The translations under genes were made by a program, and so were the position numbers. The notes beneath the pieces are model-generated. The model did no database searches. It worked only from the letters and a program-made list of their open reading frames with translations, and was not told the DNA's origin. 20,191 nt of DNA from CAYUNT01 sp964446285 (GTDB lineage Bacteria; Sumerlaeota; Sumerlaeia; SLMS01; CAYUNT01): contig CAYUNT010000065.1 in NCBI GenBank assembly GCA_964446285.1, positions 1 to 20,191 on the forward strand, read 5' to 3'. How positions within the stretch are numbered: position 1 is the stretch's first letter; each line of letters begins with the position of its first letter. Of the stretch, positions 7,431 through 16,652 are shown in pieces.

Positions 7431-10400
7431 TTATTCCGGCTCAGGGAGCGAGAGGCGGGCGGGGCCTTCCATCGTTGGGATTTCAATTTCGCCAAGTGGC
7501 TCTTCGCCAAGCGATACGCGGTATTTTCCCGGCATCAGGCGGCATTCCGAGTCCGGCGCGCGGGGGTCCCACACGGCGGAACGAGAGCCATCCACTTCCT
7601 GAAAGACAATTTGCGTGCCCGCCGCCGAGGCATCGAGGCGTTTTTGCAGTTTTTCTCCGATTTCCCATTTTACAGTAACGAAATTGTCGAAAATGATCTC
7701 TACCGTCCGCGTGCGGTTCGCCGAGATGCTTGCTTCTCCGGTTTCTCTCGCTTGGGGCGCCTGCGCACCCGCCTGCGCCGCAAGCCGCACTTGCCGGAAA
7801 TGCTCCCCGTAATATGCCTCGACCAGATAAGGACGCTCCGCGGGGATTTCCTGAAATTCGAACCGTCCATCGGAATCCGCCCTCGTCTCCGCCAGCGGCT
7901 CGGCTTCCGCCACATCGCCAAACCGCAGAACCACACGCGCGCCCTCAACTGGAACAAGGCTTTTCGCCTTAAGCATCACGCGCCCGGCGATGTCCATATA
8001 CGCCGCTTCAAGACGCTGCGTCACCTCCGCCTGGCCGCCGCTGGGCACGTCGATATTTGTCCGCGTGGCCTGAATTCCGCCGGACGACGTGGCGATCAGC
8101 ATATATTCGCCGGCGGGAAGGTCGTCGTAACGAATCTCCGCCCCGCCGCGTTCGGAAGGCTCGAACATCACAAAGTCCGATCCTTCGGGCATGCTGGTAT
8201 TCATAAGCATAAACTGGATTTCCTCCGCCGAGGCGGCGCCCGGGCCTTCAATGGAAACGCGCAGCGACGAGCGGTGTCCCGGCGTCAGTTCAATGGACTG
8301 ACGTTCAACCACCGCCGCCCCCCCCGCTTCCGGCCCCTGCGCCGCCGGACCTCGCGGTGCCGCGGGATTCCAGTCGAATGCGGGCGAGACGTCCCACACG
8401 CCTCCCGCTTGAGCGGCAATGCGGTATCGGCCGCGCGCATCTGGCCGAATCTGAACCTGGCTTTCGCCTGCCAGCGATATGCGCTCGACTGCCTGATAAG
8501 TCCATTGTCCCGGCGCCACTTCAGACGCGCTCGGGCGTCCGATCATGGCCCACACCGCGCCGTCCGCCAGCGCATCAGGCGGGGCATGAACGATCACTTT
8601 CAGCCCTCCCGCGGCGCGCATGACTACCACGATTTCCTCGTTCGGAAGCGGGATATTTTCGAGCGCTGCTGGCTCGAAGCCATGATATTCCGCCTGGAGC
8701 CGCTCGAGCGCCGGGCCGCCAAAATTGTCGGCAGAAAAATGCCCCAGTGAGTCGCTGAACACGCGCACATGAAGCGCGACACCCTCTGGGGATTTTCCAT
8801 ATAATGATATTGGAATGGATTCGAGCGCCTTGCCGGATTCGTCCGTCACGCGCCCCGCCAGCCGCACTCCGCGCTCGATTGTCTTGTAAATCCGCGCTGT
8901 TTCACCTTTCGCAAGCATCACCGTTTCCGACAGGTATTCGCCTTCCTCGCCACGCATGAACATAACCTTAACCAATCCGGCAGGAAGGCCATCAAAACGG
9001 AAAGCGCCGCCGACATCGGGCGCGGCTTCGAGCAAGATGATCCGCTCGCGAAATATGGCGGATGGCGGCGCAGCGATTAGGTTGGGCGAGGTTGGATCGG
9101 GGGCGTAAATTGGCTGAATGCTCACGCGAAAAACAGGCGGCGGCGCGGCGCCATCGCTGTAAGTGAGGCTGCCTTCGAGCGCCGCACTGCGCCCCAGGCT
9201 CAGGCGAACTGTGGTGGTCGTCTCCTCGCGCGGCGTGGAAATCCACGCGATTTCCGAGGCGAGCATTGGATTTTCCGGCGCGCCTGCCGTGCGAATCCAC
9301 AGCGCGCGCGTGCCCGCCATGCCAAGCGGCAGAACGGTCCGCCGCTTCGCGAGCCGTTCGCGCCGGGCAGGCGGCATGGGGGAAATTTCCCACGGACCGC
9401 GAATCTCCAAATAGGCGGCTTTATTCGCCAATGCTGAGGCAGCGGTCTCGTCAGACGCTTCGCAAATCACCTCCAAATACCGCCTTTTCTGCAACTTCAA
9501 CGTCACGCCTGCGAGGTCCCGCAATTCCACACCGTTGATCGGATACATATTCGGGTCCTGATCCGATTCAAGAAATTCATAATCCGGATGGTCGATTTCC
9601 AGGCGGATAGGCCACGGCCCCCTGATTCCCTCAAAGAAAAACCCGCCTTGCGAATCCGTTGCGCGGCTTTGATTTCCGAGGCGCATGAACGCGCCTGGCA
9701 CACCTTCGCCGGTCTCCGCATCTTCCAGGCGCCCCTCGATTCGAATGCCCTCCGGCATGAAGAGTGTGATCTCGTGGAGACTCTGGTCCTTTTCCACTTT
9801 GAAGGCGGTTCGCGGAGCGATGCCCATCTCCGGAACATAGGGCGCAAGGTCAAAAAGCCCGGCGGGAAGACCGTCAAATGCGAAGCCGCCTGAGGAATCC
9901 GTCAGGCGCAATATATGAAAATCTTCCAAACCACCTTCAAGAAGCACAGGCTTGCCCGGATAAGCGCGACCGCTTTTTTCGCCCACAAGCCGCCCGGAAA
10001 GCGAAGCGCCTCCCGGTCGCATGGTCATCGTGATGGCGCGCGCGCCCGGTTCAATGCGAACGCGCCGCCGCACATAGCCTGGGGCCGATATAATGCCTGA
10101 ATAACCCTGCCCGGGCAACAGACCCGTGACATTCAAGCGTCCGTCCGCGCCGCCGTCCACAAAAAAAGGGTAAGTTTTGACAAGGTTTTCAGAGGCGATG
10201 TCTTCTGAAGGGCGAATTGTCCCGAGGCGCGCTCCGGCAATCGGGGCGCTGGTGGCCGCGTCGAGCGCGCGCACTTCCACCGCCGAAGCGGCGCCGCGCT
10301 CGAGCGGAAACACCGCGATTGCTTTGTCCGAAGCGGTATTATCCGCCGGAGACTTTTCCGCAGGAGGCTTTTCCGAGAACTCCACGGGCCATGCGAATTG

Positions 10401-10724
10401 CGCGCGGCGAATGCCCCCTCCTGTAAATTCGACAACTGTTCGAAGGGTTGGCGATGTGCAGATGGCCTCGAAACGGCCGTCTTTCGCCACCGGGCGCATC
10501 GGAAGCGGATTCCATGCATTCTCCGCTTCGGATATTCCCTGCGGATGGACTTGGACAGAAACAGTTTCGGGGCGGATGCCATTGGGAACGCGAACCGCGC
10601 CCATGAGGCGATATTCCTTTTGCGGACTGCAAGATTTTGCATTCGCAGGTTCGCCCAGCGCGGATGCCGCCGCCAGGGATATTGCGCATATCACAATCCG
10701 CAGCAGAATCCAGCGAATTTGCAT
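7431..10724 (-). CDS. Secreted multidomain protein with carboxypeptidase-regulatory-like repeats
   Basis: About 1097 residues from ATG 10724. This start gives a classical signal peptide: MQIR, a hydrophobic core WILLRIVICAISLAAASALG and a likely cut after ANA. An in-frame ATG at 10760, seven bases after the upstream stop, is an alternative with N-terminal SRRGF. The body is a series of about eight beta-sandwich units of the carboxypeptidase-regulatory-like type, recognisable from repeated pieces such as GRLVGEKSG, TDSSGGFAFDGLPAGLFDL, GRLEDAETGEGVPGAFMRL, GRVTDESGKAL and RYDDLPAGEYMLIA. No catalytic domain is visible. Such chains usually form surface or periplasmic scaffolds. It follows the TPR gene directly and is probably co-transcribed with it. 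The gene converges on the ETF-QO-like gene with only 16 bases between the stops and no terminator that I can see. Confidence 0.85.
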   Translation of the reverse strand: MQIRWILLRIVICAISLAAASALGEPANAKSCSPQKEYRLMGAVRVPNGIRPETVSVQVHPQGISEAENAWNPLPMRPVAKDGRFEAICTSPTLRTVVEFTGGGIRRAQFAWPVEFSEKPPAEKSPADNTASDKAIAVFPLERGAASAVEVRALDAATSAPIAGARLGTIRPSEDIASENLVKTYPFFVDGGADGRLNVTGLLPGQGYSGIISAPGYVRRRVRIEPGARAITMTMRPGGASLSGRLVGEKSGRAYPGKPVLLEGGLEDFHILRLTDSSGGFAFDGLPAGLFDLAPYVPEMGIAPRTAFKVEKDQSLHEITLFMPEGIRIEGRLEDAETGEGVPGAFMRLGNQSRATDSQGGFFFEGIRGPWPIRLEIDHPDYEFLESDQDPNMYPINGVELRDLAGVTLKLQKRRYLEVICEASDETAASALANKAAYLEIRGPWEISPMPPARRERLAKRRTVLPLGMAGTRALWIRTAGAPENPMLASEIAWISTPREETTTTVRLSLGRSAALEGSLTYSDGAAPPPVFRVSIQPIYAPDPTSPNLIAAPPSAIFRERIILLEAAPDVGGAFRFDGLPAGLVKVMFMRGEEGEYLSETVMLAKGETARIYKTIERGVRLAGRVTDESGKALESIPISLYGKSPEGVALHVRVFSDSLGHFSADNFGGPALERLQAEYHGFEPAALENIPLPNEEIVVVMRAAGGLKVIVHAPPDALADGAVWAMIGRPSASEVAPGQWTYQAVERISLAGESQVQIRPDARGRYRIAAQAGGVWDVSPAFDWNPAAPRGPAAQGPEAGGAAVVERQSIELTPGHRSSLRVSIEGPGAASAEEIQFMLMNTSMPEGSDFVMFEPSERGGAEIRYDDLPAGEYMLIATSSGGIQATRTNIDVPSGGQAEVTQRLEAAYMDIAGRVMLKAKSLVPVEGARVVLRFGDVAEAEPLAETRADSDGRFEFQEIPAERPYLVEAYYGEHFRQVRLAAQAGAQAPQARETGEASISANRTRTVEIIFDNFVTVKWEIGEKLQKRLDASAAGTQIVFQEVDGSRSAVWDPRAPDSECRLMPGKYRVSLGEEPLGEIEIPTMEGPARLSLPEPE

Positions 10725-10767
10725 GGGTGGCGGAAAACCTCTTCGAGAAATAAGAGGCATGGTCACA

Positions 10768-13464
10768 TCACTTCGCAGGCTCGGATGGCGCATGGCCCGC
10801 ACAAAACTCTTCTGCGGCGCGCCTTCCGGCAAAGTCAAGCGAAGGCGAATTCAAAAACTTATTGTATAAATTCAGAGCCATCGTGGCATCTCCCGATTCT
10901 TCGGCGAGTTGCGCGGCGCGGAAGACGGCATCCCAGGCCGCCGGCAATTCAGGATTGCACGCGACCCAATCATCAAGAAGCGCTGCCGCTTCGCGCTTGC
11001 GGTTCAGTTTTGCCAAGGCTTCGGCCTGCGCGCGCAATGCCATCGCCACGCCCTCCGGATCGCCACGCAGACGTTGGGCGGCGGCGCGCGCCTCCGATTC
11101 CGCCTGCGCATAATCCTGCGCTTCCATATAGGTATCCAGCGCCTCCTGCGCGGCCTGGCGGCGCATCTCGGGCGAATCCGCCTGCGCCTCCCAGCGCCGG
11201 AAAAACTCCCGCGCCTCGGCAAAGTGCTTTTCCCGCGCCATCAGCCGGGCCATGTCACGCCACGCCTCCGCGGCCCATCCACCCTGAATTCGCTGGCCGA
11301 GACTGCGAAAATACTCGATGCACTCCGCGGCGCGCCCCTGATGTTCTTCGATTTTCCACAAGCGCCCCACCACTTCGTGCACATGATAGGCGCGTCCATT
11401 GACGCCCTTTTCCAGAACCTCGCGATAAAATTGCGCCGCCTCGTCGAAGCGGTCCAGGCGCGTCAGACACGAGGCGCGGTTCATGCGGATGCTCATATCG
11501 CGCGGATCGAGCGCCAGCGCGCGGTCGTAATATTCCATAGCGGCGGCGGGAAATCCATTGATGGCGAGGGCATATCCGGCCGCGCCAAGAAGGCGGGGAT
11601 TTTTCGTGTTTTGTGAATTCCCAAGCGCAATGTCAGGCACGCGCGCCGCTTCTTCCAAGTCGCCGCGCGCTTGGCGCAGACGGATCAGCGCGCCGAGATA
11701 CGTTGGGTCATAGGGGCGTGTCCGGATCATGGTTTTCAATGTATTTTCCGCCAGCGATTCGATCGGCTCAATTTCCCCTGCGCCCTCCGCATCCTTCGTG
11801 GAAAGAGCGGCGCGCTCAGCGGCGGATGCTTTGGCCAGGTCGATTGCAGCAGGAAGAACGGCATTTGCCAGAACTTCAAGCGCCTCGAAGTTGCCTTCGT
11901 TCGCCTGCGCCCAGCGCGCCAGCGCCTCGATGCGCGCGCGCGGATCGCGCAATTGCCCTGCCGTTTCCGCCGCCAGGCGCCACAGCGCGGCGGTGTTGCT
12001 CGAAGGCGCCGCCGCCTTGTCATTTTGGCGCGCAAGGCGTTCGTCAAGCGCCTGCATCAGCGCGCGGTGCTGGGCGGTTTCCTGCATCGCGCCAAAAATC
12101 GCCTCATGGCAATAGTCAAGATCGCGCATGGGAATCGACTGCGTTGCGCTTGTGTAAAGGTCTATGACACGCGGGATGTCGCCGGCGCGCGACGCCTCCG
12201 AAAGCGACGCGCACCAAAATGCCCGCGCCTGCTGCGAATCGGCGGATGTGAAGGCGGCGGGATGAAGGTGTTCGAGGCGCTGGCGGGCCTCGGCGTAATC
12301 GCGGCTGGCCAGCGCCAAGGTGGCCGCGCGAAGCCGAAGCGATTCGGCATATCTGCCAGAGTGTCCACTTGCCGCTTCATCGAGCAGGGCGATTGCCTTC
12401 GTCCGCTCGCCCAGTGCCAGCAGCGCTTCGGCCAGTTCCTCGGCCACAATCGGGCGGAGCGAAAGGCCGCGTTCAGCCTTGCCGGCGGAAGATGAGGCAA
12501 GCAAATCCGCCGCCTCGCGCGGCTTTTCCTCGCGCGCCAGCAGACGCGCCGCAAACCATGCCGCGCCCAGGCCCCCTTCGTGTTTTGCTGTTTCCAACAA
12601 GGTATTGCGTCGCGAGCGATACTCCGCCGACGATTGCATTCGCATCAGCGCCGGGTCGGTCAGGCGCAGGGCTTCGGCGCGTGTGCGTTCGCGCGCCGCC
12701 GCCCAGGCGCATAGCCCGGCGTCCATTGCGCGCACCAGCGTGGCGGGTTGGTCGTATAAGGAAACGGGCGGCGGAGCCATCAGCGCCTCAAATAGTTCCG
12801 CCTGTTCGAGGTCAGGGCGATTTTCGCCGCAAATCAACGCCCGCGCAAGCAACGCCTCGCCCAGCGCGGCTTGCCCATGCGCCCGCAAAAGCCGCGCTTG
12901 CATGAGGGTTTCGGTCGTATTCGCTGCTGCGCGCGCGCCGCCAGCGACCGGCTCATTTGCCTTGTTGCCGCCCCGAAGAATCGCCAGCGCGGAATCCGAA
13001 TCCCCAAGCGCCGCCAGTCCGCGCGCCCGAACATGAGCGGGAATCGCGCCTCTGGCGCAGCGTTCCTCCAGATCGCGCGCAAATTCCCGCCGTTGCGCTT
13101 CTGTGCCTGCCAGGCGGAGGAAACGCCCCAGCGCGGGAATTCCGGTCTCTGGCTCCGCTTGCGCGGCCCGGCGATACAGTTCGAGCGCCGCTTCGAGATT
13201 GCCCTGGGCTGTGCAAACCATTGCCGCCGCGATGAGTTCGCGCGCCTGCGAGGGCAAGGGCGAGGGAACCGGCAAGCGCGAGGCGGGCGGAGTGGCCGCA
13301 TCGTTTTTCGCAAGCGCCCGTCTGTCCTCCGTATTTGCCTGCGGATTGGCCGCGCTGGCGAATGAAACGCCCCACGCCCACGCCAGAAAAGTGAGCAAGC
13401 AAATTGCCAGATGTTTTGCCGCTTGGCACGCGCGCGGCGGAGGCAAAACAGACACCTCCATCAT
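10768..13464 (-). CDS. Secreted TPR-repeat protein
   Basis: About 898 residues from ATG 13464, chosen because GGAG lies 6 bases upstream and the N-terminus is then a signal sequence (AAKHLAICLLTFLAWAWGVSFASA). ATG 13461 and 13476 are alternatives; the open frame to 13614 would run into a hairpin. The mature part is almost wholly helical and Ala/Glu/Arg-rich, with many tetratricopeptide-like pairs, for example AAMEYYDRALALDPRD, RMNRASCLTRLDRFDEAAQF and AIALLDEAASGHSGRYAESL. The likely place is the periplasm, as a protein-interaction scaffold. The stop is 43 bases before the next gene's start, or 7 bases before the alternative start, so the two form one transcription unit. The partner and exact job are unknown. 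Confidence 0.87.
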   Translation of the reverse strand: MMEVSVLPPPRACQAAKHLAICLLTFLAWAWGVSFASAANPQANTEDRRALAKNDAATPPASRLPVPSPLPSQARELIAAAMVCTAQGNLEAALELYRRAAQAEPETGIPALGRFLRLAGTEAQRREFARDLEERCARGAIPAHVRARGLAALGDSDSALAILRGGNKANEPVAGGARAAANTTETLMQARLLRAHGQAALGEALLARALICGENRPDLEQAELFEALMAPPPVSLYDQPATLVRAMDAGLCAWAAARERTRAEALRLTDPALMRMQSSAEYRSRRNTLLETAKHEGGLGAAWFAARLLAREEKPREAADLLASSSAGKAERGLSLRPIVAEELAEALLALGERTKAIALLDEAASGHSGRYAESLRLRAATLALASRDYAEARQRLEHLHPAAFTSADSQQARAFWCASLSEASRAGDIPRVIDLYTSATQSIPMRDLDYCHEAIFGAMQETAQHRALMQALDERLARQNDKAAAPSSNTAALWRLAAETAGQLRDPRARIEALARWAQANEGNFEALEVLANAVLPAAIDLAKASAAERAALSTKDAEGAGEIEPIESLAENTLKTMIRTRPYDPTYLGALIRLRQARGDLEEAARVPDIALGNSQNTKNPRLLGAAGYALAINGFPAAAMEYYDRALALDPRDMSIRMNRASCLTRLDRFDEAAQFYREVLEKGVNGRAYHVHEVVGRLWKIEEHQGRAAECIEYFRSLGQRIQGGWAAEAWRDMARLMAREKHFAEAREFFRRWEAQADSPEMRRQAAQEALDTYMEAQDYAQAESEARAAAQRLRGDPEGVAMALRAQAEALAKLNRKREAAALLDDWVACNPELPAAWDAVFRAAQLAEESGDATMALNLYNKFLNSPSLDFAGRRAAEEFCAGHAPSEPAK

Positions 13465-13577
13465 GACAAACTCCATAACTTGCCAGTGAATTCCACGAAC
13501 CGTCCCTGTTGCTTCCGTCTTGCCTCTTCCATTTTTGGGACCTTTCTCGCCGGTCCGCCGCGTTAGGCAAACAAGCA

Positions 13578-13610
13578 GGGACCCGGGCGCTTGCGCCCGG
13601 GTCCCTTTTT
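13578..13610. terminator. Strong GC hairpin between the amidase and TPR genes
   Basis: A perfect 13-base inverted repeat, GGGACCCGGGCGC (13578-13590) with GCGCCCGGGTCCC (13593-13605), separated by TT, followed on the plus strand by TTTTT (13606-13610). It lies 66 bases beyond the amidase stop, so it most likely ends the leftward amidase transcript. The U tract is, however, on the plus strand; leftward the stem is followed by TGCTTGTTTG, only moderately U-rich. The direction of action is therefore uncertain. Confidence 0.7.
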
Positions 13611-13675
13611 CCACATTGCGCCAATTCCGAACAATCCGGAAGTGCCGGAAGTCCGGGAGGCAACAGCGGGGGCGA

Positions 13676-14743
13676 TTACTGGTTGGTGATTTTGACCGCG
13701 TCTGCGATCACATAGTATCCCAGCGTGGTCCAGCACGACAATTTGACCATGTTGGCGCCGGAGTTGAAGCTCCACTGGCCCAGATACACCCAGGTTCCGC
13801 CGTTGGTCTGCTGGTTGACATTCACGGTCTGCGAGCCGCCCGAGTAATAAACGATATACGGAGCGGCGGCGGCGCGGTTCGTGCCGGCTGTATACCACAC
13901 ATACACCTTGTAGGTTCCGGCGGCGGTCAGGTTGAAGTTCCACGTGGCCGGATCGCTGGTGGATGCCGTGGCGCGAGCACGGTAATCCGTGCCATAGTAG
14001 CCTGGGGTTGATGTGCTGGTGGACCAGTTGGTCGAGGCGCTGAAGTCGGCGCTGGTGTTATCGACTATGATCGAGACGCCTGTGACCGGCGTGTATTTGG
14101 CATAGCCATAGTGGCGCTGGATCGCGAACAGTTCGCTCTTGGCGTGGTTGTCGCGCTGCGTTGATGAACCAAGATACGCCGCGTCGCCCGAGTTGGAAAT
14201 GAACGCCATTTCGTGAAGTTCCGCGGGCATATTGGTATTCACCAGCACGTAGTAGCTCGCCGTCTTGGTGCCGCGCTGAGTCAGGGGCCACATCAGGATC
14301 GCCTCTTCATAGACTTTATTGCGAAGATCGAAGCTGGTGGAGCTTCCCGATCCGTAGCAGTAAGTCTCGATTCCATTGGCGGAGGAATCGGCGGCGGCGT
14401 TGCTGTGAATCGACATGAAGCGGTTGACGGAATTGCTGTTGGCATAAGTGCATCGCGCGCTCAGCGACACATCCACATCCGTCGTGCGAGTCATATACAC
14501 CGACCACGATCCGCCGCCCGCGGTATCCGCGGTGTCTTTGTCCATCCAGGCCTTGAATTTCAGGCCCGTGTCGAGATTCACAGTGTCCTCATACAATCCA
14601 TTGCCCACCGCGCCGGAATCGGTGCCGCCGTGCCCCGGATCGATGCAGATTTTGTATTGGGCGAAGGCGGAAGCGGCCAGAAACATGCTCAGCGCCAGAA
14701 TGCTTGCCAGACGAACGAAGCCGGTTTGTGATGTCTTTCTCAT
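13676..14743 (-). CDS. Exported N-acetylmuramoyl-L-alanine amidase with golvesin-like C-terminal domain
   Basis: 355 residues. ATG 14743 is supported by AAAGGA 9 bases upstream and by a signal peptide (RLASILALSMFLAASAFAQ). The Amidase_3 domain covers about 30-215. DPGHGGTDSG gives zinc ligand His38, YEDTVNL gives Glu52, SIHSNA gives His113, and PAELHEMAFISN gives the catalytic Glu178. This family cleaves the amide between N-acetylmuramic acid and the peptide stem. Residues about 224-355 match the golvesin C-terminal-like, carbohydrate-binding-type domain: VDNTSADFS, then YYGTDYRARATAS, GTYKVYVWYTAGTNRAAAAPY, VNVNQQTNGGTWVYLGQW, and finally YVIADAVKI. It is probably secreted to the periplasm or outside. 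The open frame reaches 15043, but the extra residues lack coding character. Confidence 0.92.
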   Translation of the reverse strand: MRKTSQTGFVRLASILALSMFLAASAFAQYKICIDPGHGGTDSGAVGNGLYEDTVNLDTGLKFKAWMDKDTADTAGGGSWSVYMTRTTDVDVSLSARCTYANSNSVNRFMSIHSNAAADSSANGIETYCYGSGSSTSFDLRNKVYEEAILMWPLTQRGTKTASYYVLVNTNMPAELHEMAFISNSGDAAYLGSSTQRDNHAKSELFAIQRHYGYAKYTPVTGVSIIVDNTSADFSASTNWSTSTSTPGYYGTDYRARATASTSDPATWNFNLTAAGTYKVYVWYTAGTNRAAAAPYIVYYSGGSQTVNVNQQTNGGTWVYLGQWSFNSGANMVKLSCWTTLGYYVIADAVKITNQ

Positions 14744-14957
14744 GGAGGTATTTCCTTTTGCGAGGGGAACATTGATAATGCCAGCGAATGGAATCCGCCG
14801 GGCTGTTTGAACGCGATCGTTCTTCCCGCGGCGCCGCCGCCACCTTGTGCGCCTGGGCGGGATGTTTTTTGCCCTCCTTGGTTCGCTCTGGTTTCGGCCC
14901 CTGGATTGTGGCCTGCGCGATCCCCGTCCGCGCAAGCCGGCACGTCCCCCGCCTTGC

Positions 14958-15992
14958 CTAACGCAAGTTGCCCGAGTAAATCTCTCCGCCTGATTCGAAA
15001 AAGACCGTATTTCCGTCCGGGCTGACGCTGGGCATCTGCGCAACCAGATCGCCGCCCGCGGTTAGATTTGTCCGTTCCTGGGCATTGACATCCGAATAAT
15101 AAATATCGCCCCGGATCAGGTTGTGGCCGTCGTCCGCCGTGACATCAAAGACCACGCCGCTGGAATCTGGCAGCCAGGCAGGATGATTGCCCGCGCCAAG
15201 GAATCTCGGATCGCCCGAGCCATCCGCGCGGCACAGATACAGACCCGTGTTGAGACCTTGATACACCACATACTGGCCGTCAGGAGAAAGAACGGGATTG
15301 AAGAATTTGTCCGTGCCATTCGTAAGCGGTTGCGGCGCGCCGCCGGAACCCGATCGTGCGTAAATCGCATCGTCTTGCGCAAATACCGGGTCTGATGCGG
15401 CGGCCTGCGGCGACGCGCCAGGCTCGTCTTCCAGGCCATCCGAGTTGAGCAGATGTTCCACGCCATTCTCGTCGCGCATCCGAATCTGCCCCTCGGAGGT
15501 CCAGCGGGCTTCCGCGCCGCTTTGCGCGAGCTGGGCCGACTCTCCCGTGCGCCGGTCGATAAGAAACAGGCCGCCGCCGCCCGGACGCGTGGCGAGAATC
15601 TGAAGGCCGTCGGGAGAGACCCGCGGAGCGAGAAGAACGCCATTCTTCTCGACGGAGGTCATGCGCCGCACATCGTGCAAGCGGCGCGCTCCTTCCGACT
15701 GGCTGGCCGCACCCTTGACGCCGCCAGATGCCGCGCCGCCGGCAACCGAAGATTTTCCCGCGCCCTGACCTGAGATTTCCCGCATAACTACTTCGCGAGC
15801 GGGATTCTTGGAATTGGAGGCAGGCTCGGATGACGCCGGTTTAAACTGGCCGGAAACGGGCCGCGCCGAGGATGGCTTGGGGGCGCGCGATGCCGGCGGT
15901 GAAGATGGAACCGGCTTGGCGGAAAAGATTACTGTCCATACGACTGCCGCTACAGCCAGAACAGCCAGAATTGCCGCAGCTCGCTTGCTCAA
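14958..15992 (-). CDS. Membrane-anchored PD40/TolB-like beta-propeller protein
   Basis: 344 residues. The start is TTG (15992), with no upstream in-frame ATG; it is supported by the immediate N-terminal membrane helix (AAAILAVLAVAAVVWTVIFS), which any later ATG would remove. A Pro/Ser/Ala-rich linker (about 28-105) follows, then blades of the WD40-like PD40 type: LLAPRVSPDGLQILATRP, FNPVLSPDGQYVVYQGLN, HPAWLPDSSGVVFDVTA and MPSVSPDGNTVFFESGGEIY. Propellers of this class (TolB, DPP-IV-like) bind proteins or peptides outside the cytoplasm; no catalytic domain is present. It lies 214 bases upstream of the amidase in the same orientation, so the two may share a transcript. Confidence 0.82.
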   Translation of the reverse strand: MSKRAAAILAVLAVAAVVWTVIFSAKPVPSSPPASRAPKPSSARPVSGQFKPASSEPASNSKNPAREVVMREISGQGAGKSSVAGGAASGGVKGAASQSEGARRLHDVRRMTSVEKNGVLLAPRVSPDGLQILATRPGGGGLFLIDRRTGESAQLAQSGAEARWTSEGQIRMRDENGVEHLLNSDGLEDEPGASPQAAASDPVFAQDDAIYARSGSGGAPQPLTNGTDKFFNPVLSPDGQYVVYQGLNTGLYLCRADGSGDPRFLGAGNHPAWLPDSSGVVFDVTADDGHNLIRGDIYYSDVNAQERTNLTAGGDLVAQMPSVSPDGNTVFFESGGEIYSGNLR

Positions 15993-16652
15993 GTTCAGAA
16001 TCCCAAACAGAACAACGTAAATTGTAAGAGGGGGGGAATCGCTAGCCAGTGTGTGGGTTAGACGAGGACCCTTGCATGTTGGCGGACTAGATAGGGGAAA
16101 TGATTTGTGCTCTCAATCGAAATGTGCTGACATGCCCTCCTGATTTTTTATTAAGCGTTTTCCTGGGCGCGCAAAGTAAGACAGTCACCTATTCCCCGAT
16201 TGCGAGCCACGTGGCGGATTCGTATGGTTGCCGCGCGGCGTGTTGCGCTTCTGGCGCGCGGCAGCCAGAGAGCGGAACGATAGAATTGGGAGTTTATATG
16301 CTGTTATATGCATATATTATGCAAGCGCTTGCGTTACATTGCCGCGCGCGGATTTTTTCGCGGCGGGGGCCACTTCTCTCGGCGGCAACAGCCAATTTTC
16401 ACGCATTGCGCAGGGCATTTCTGCCAGGTTCTTTAGCGGCCAAATGTGACACCTTGAGAAAACACAACGGGTTGGCGGCGTGTCGAAGAGCAAAGAATGC
16501 AGTTTCCCGAAGGCACGCTTTCGCATTCCTGAGTTCGTTATGCCTCCACTTCCCCGCCGACTTCTTAATCTATCGCCAAGTTGCGCCCCCCGGATTATTT
16601 GCCCGCCATTTCTGACGTGCCATTTCCAATTTTTATTGCTTTCAAGGATTCA
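15993..16652. promoter_or_regulatory. Divergent upstream region of the PD40 and M42 genes
   Basis: 660 bases between divergent genes and more AT-rich than the surroundings, so it should hold both promoters. An open frame at 16100-16615 crosses it but its product has no domain or sensible composition. GTAAGACAGTCACCTATTCC (from 16176) resembles sequence that I associate with REP-type remnants in other genomes, only weakly supported. The main signal is the palindrome pair at 16305-16332. Confidence 0.55.
16305..16332. promoter_or_regulatory. Two adjacent 12-bp palindromes, possible LacI-family operator
   Basis: TATATGCATATA (16305-16316) and GCAAGCGCTTGC (16321-16332) are each perfect palindromes, four bases apart. 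The second has the central CG and outer half-sites typical of LacI/GalR-family operators. The AT-rich first one could be part of a -10 region. No LacI-type regulator gene is in the window. Confidence 0.45.

Noticed and set aside
10724..10760. Tat signal (SRRGF) for the large exported protein
   Set aside because: Requires the alternative start at 10760; the motif lacks the following hydrophobic Leu-Lys and is far from the hydrophobic core, while ATG 10724 gives an ordinary Sec signal peptide.
16100..16615. 171-codon plus-strand open frame in the divergent intergenic region
   Set aside because: No domain, no ribosome site, Cys/Arg-rich mixed composition, and it crosses the palindromic regulatory site.
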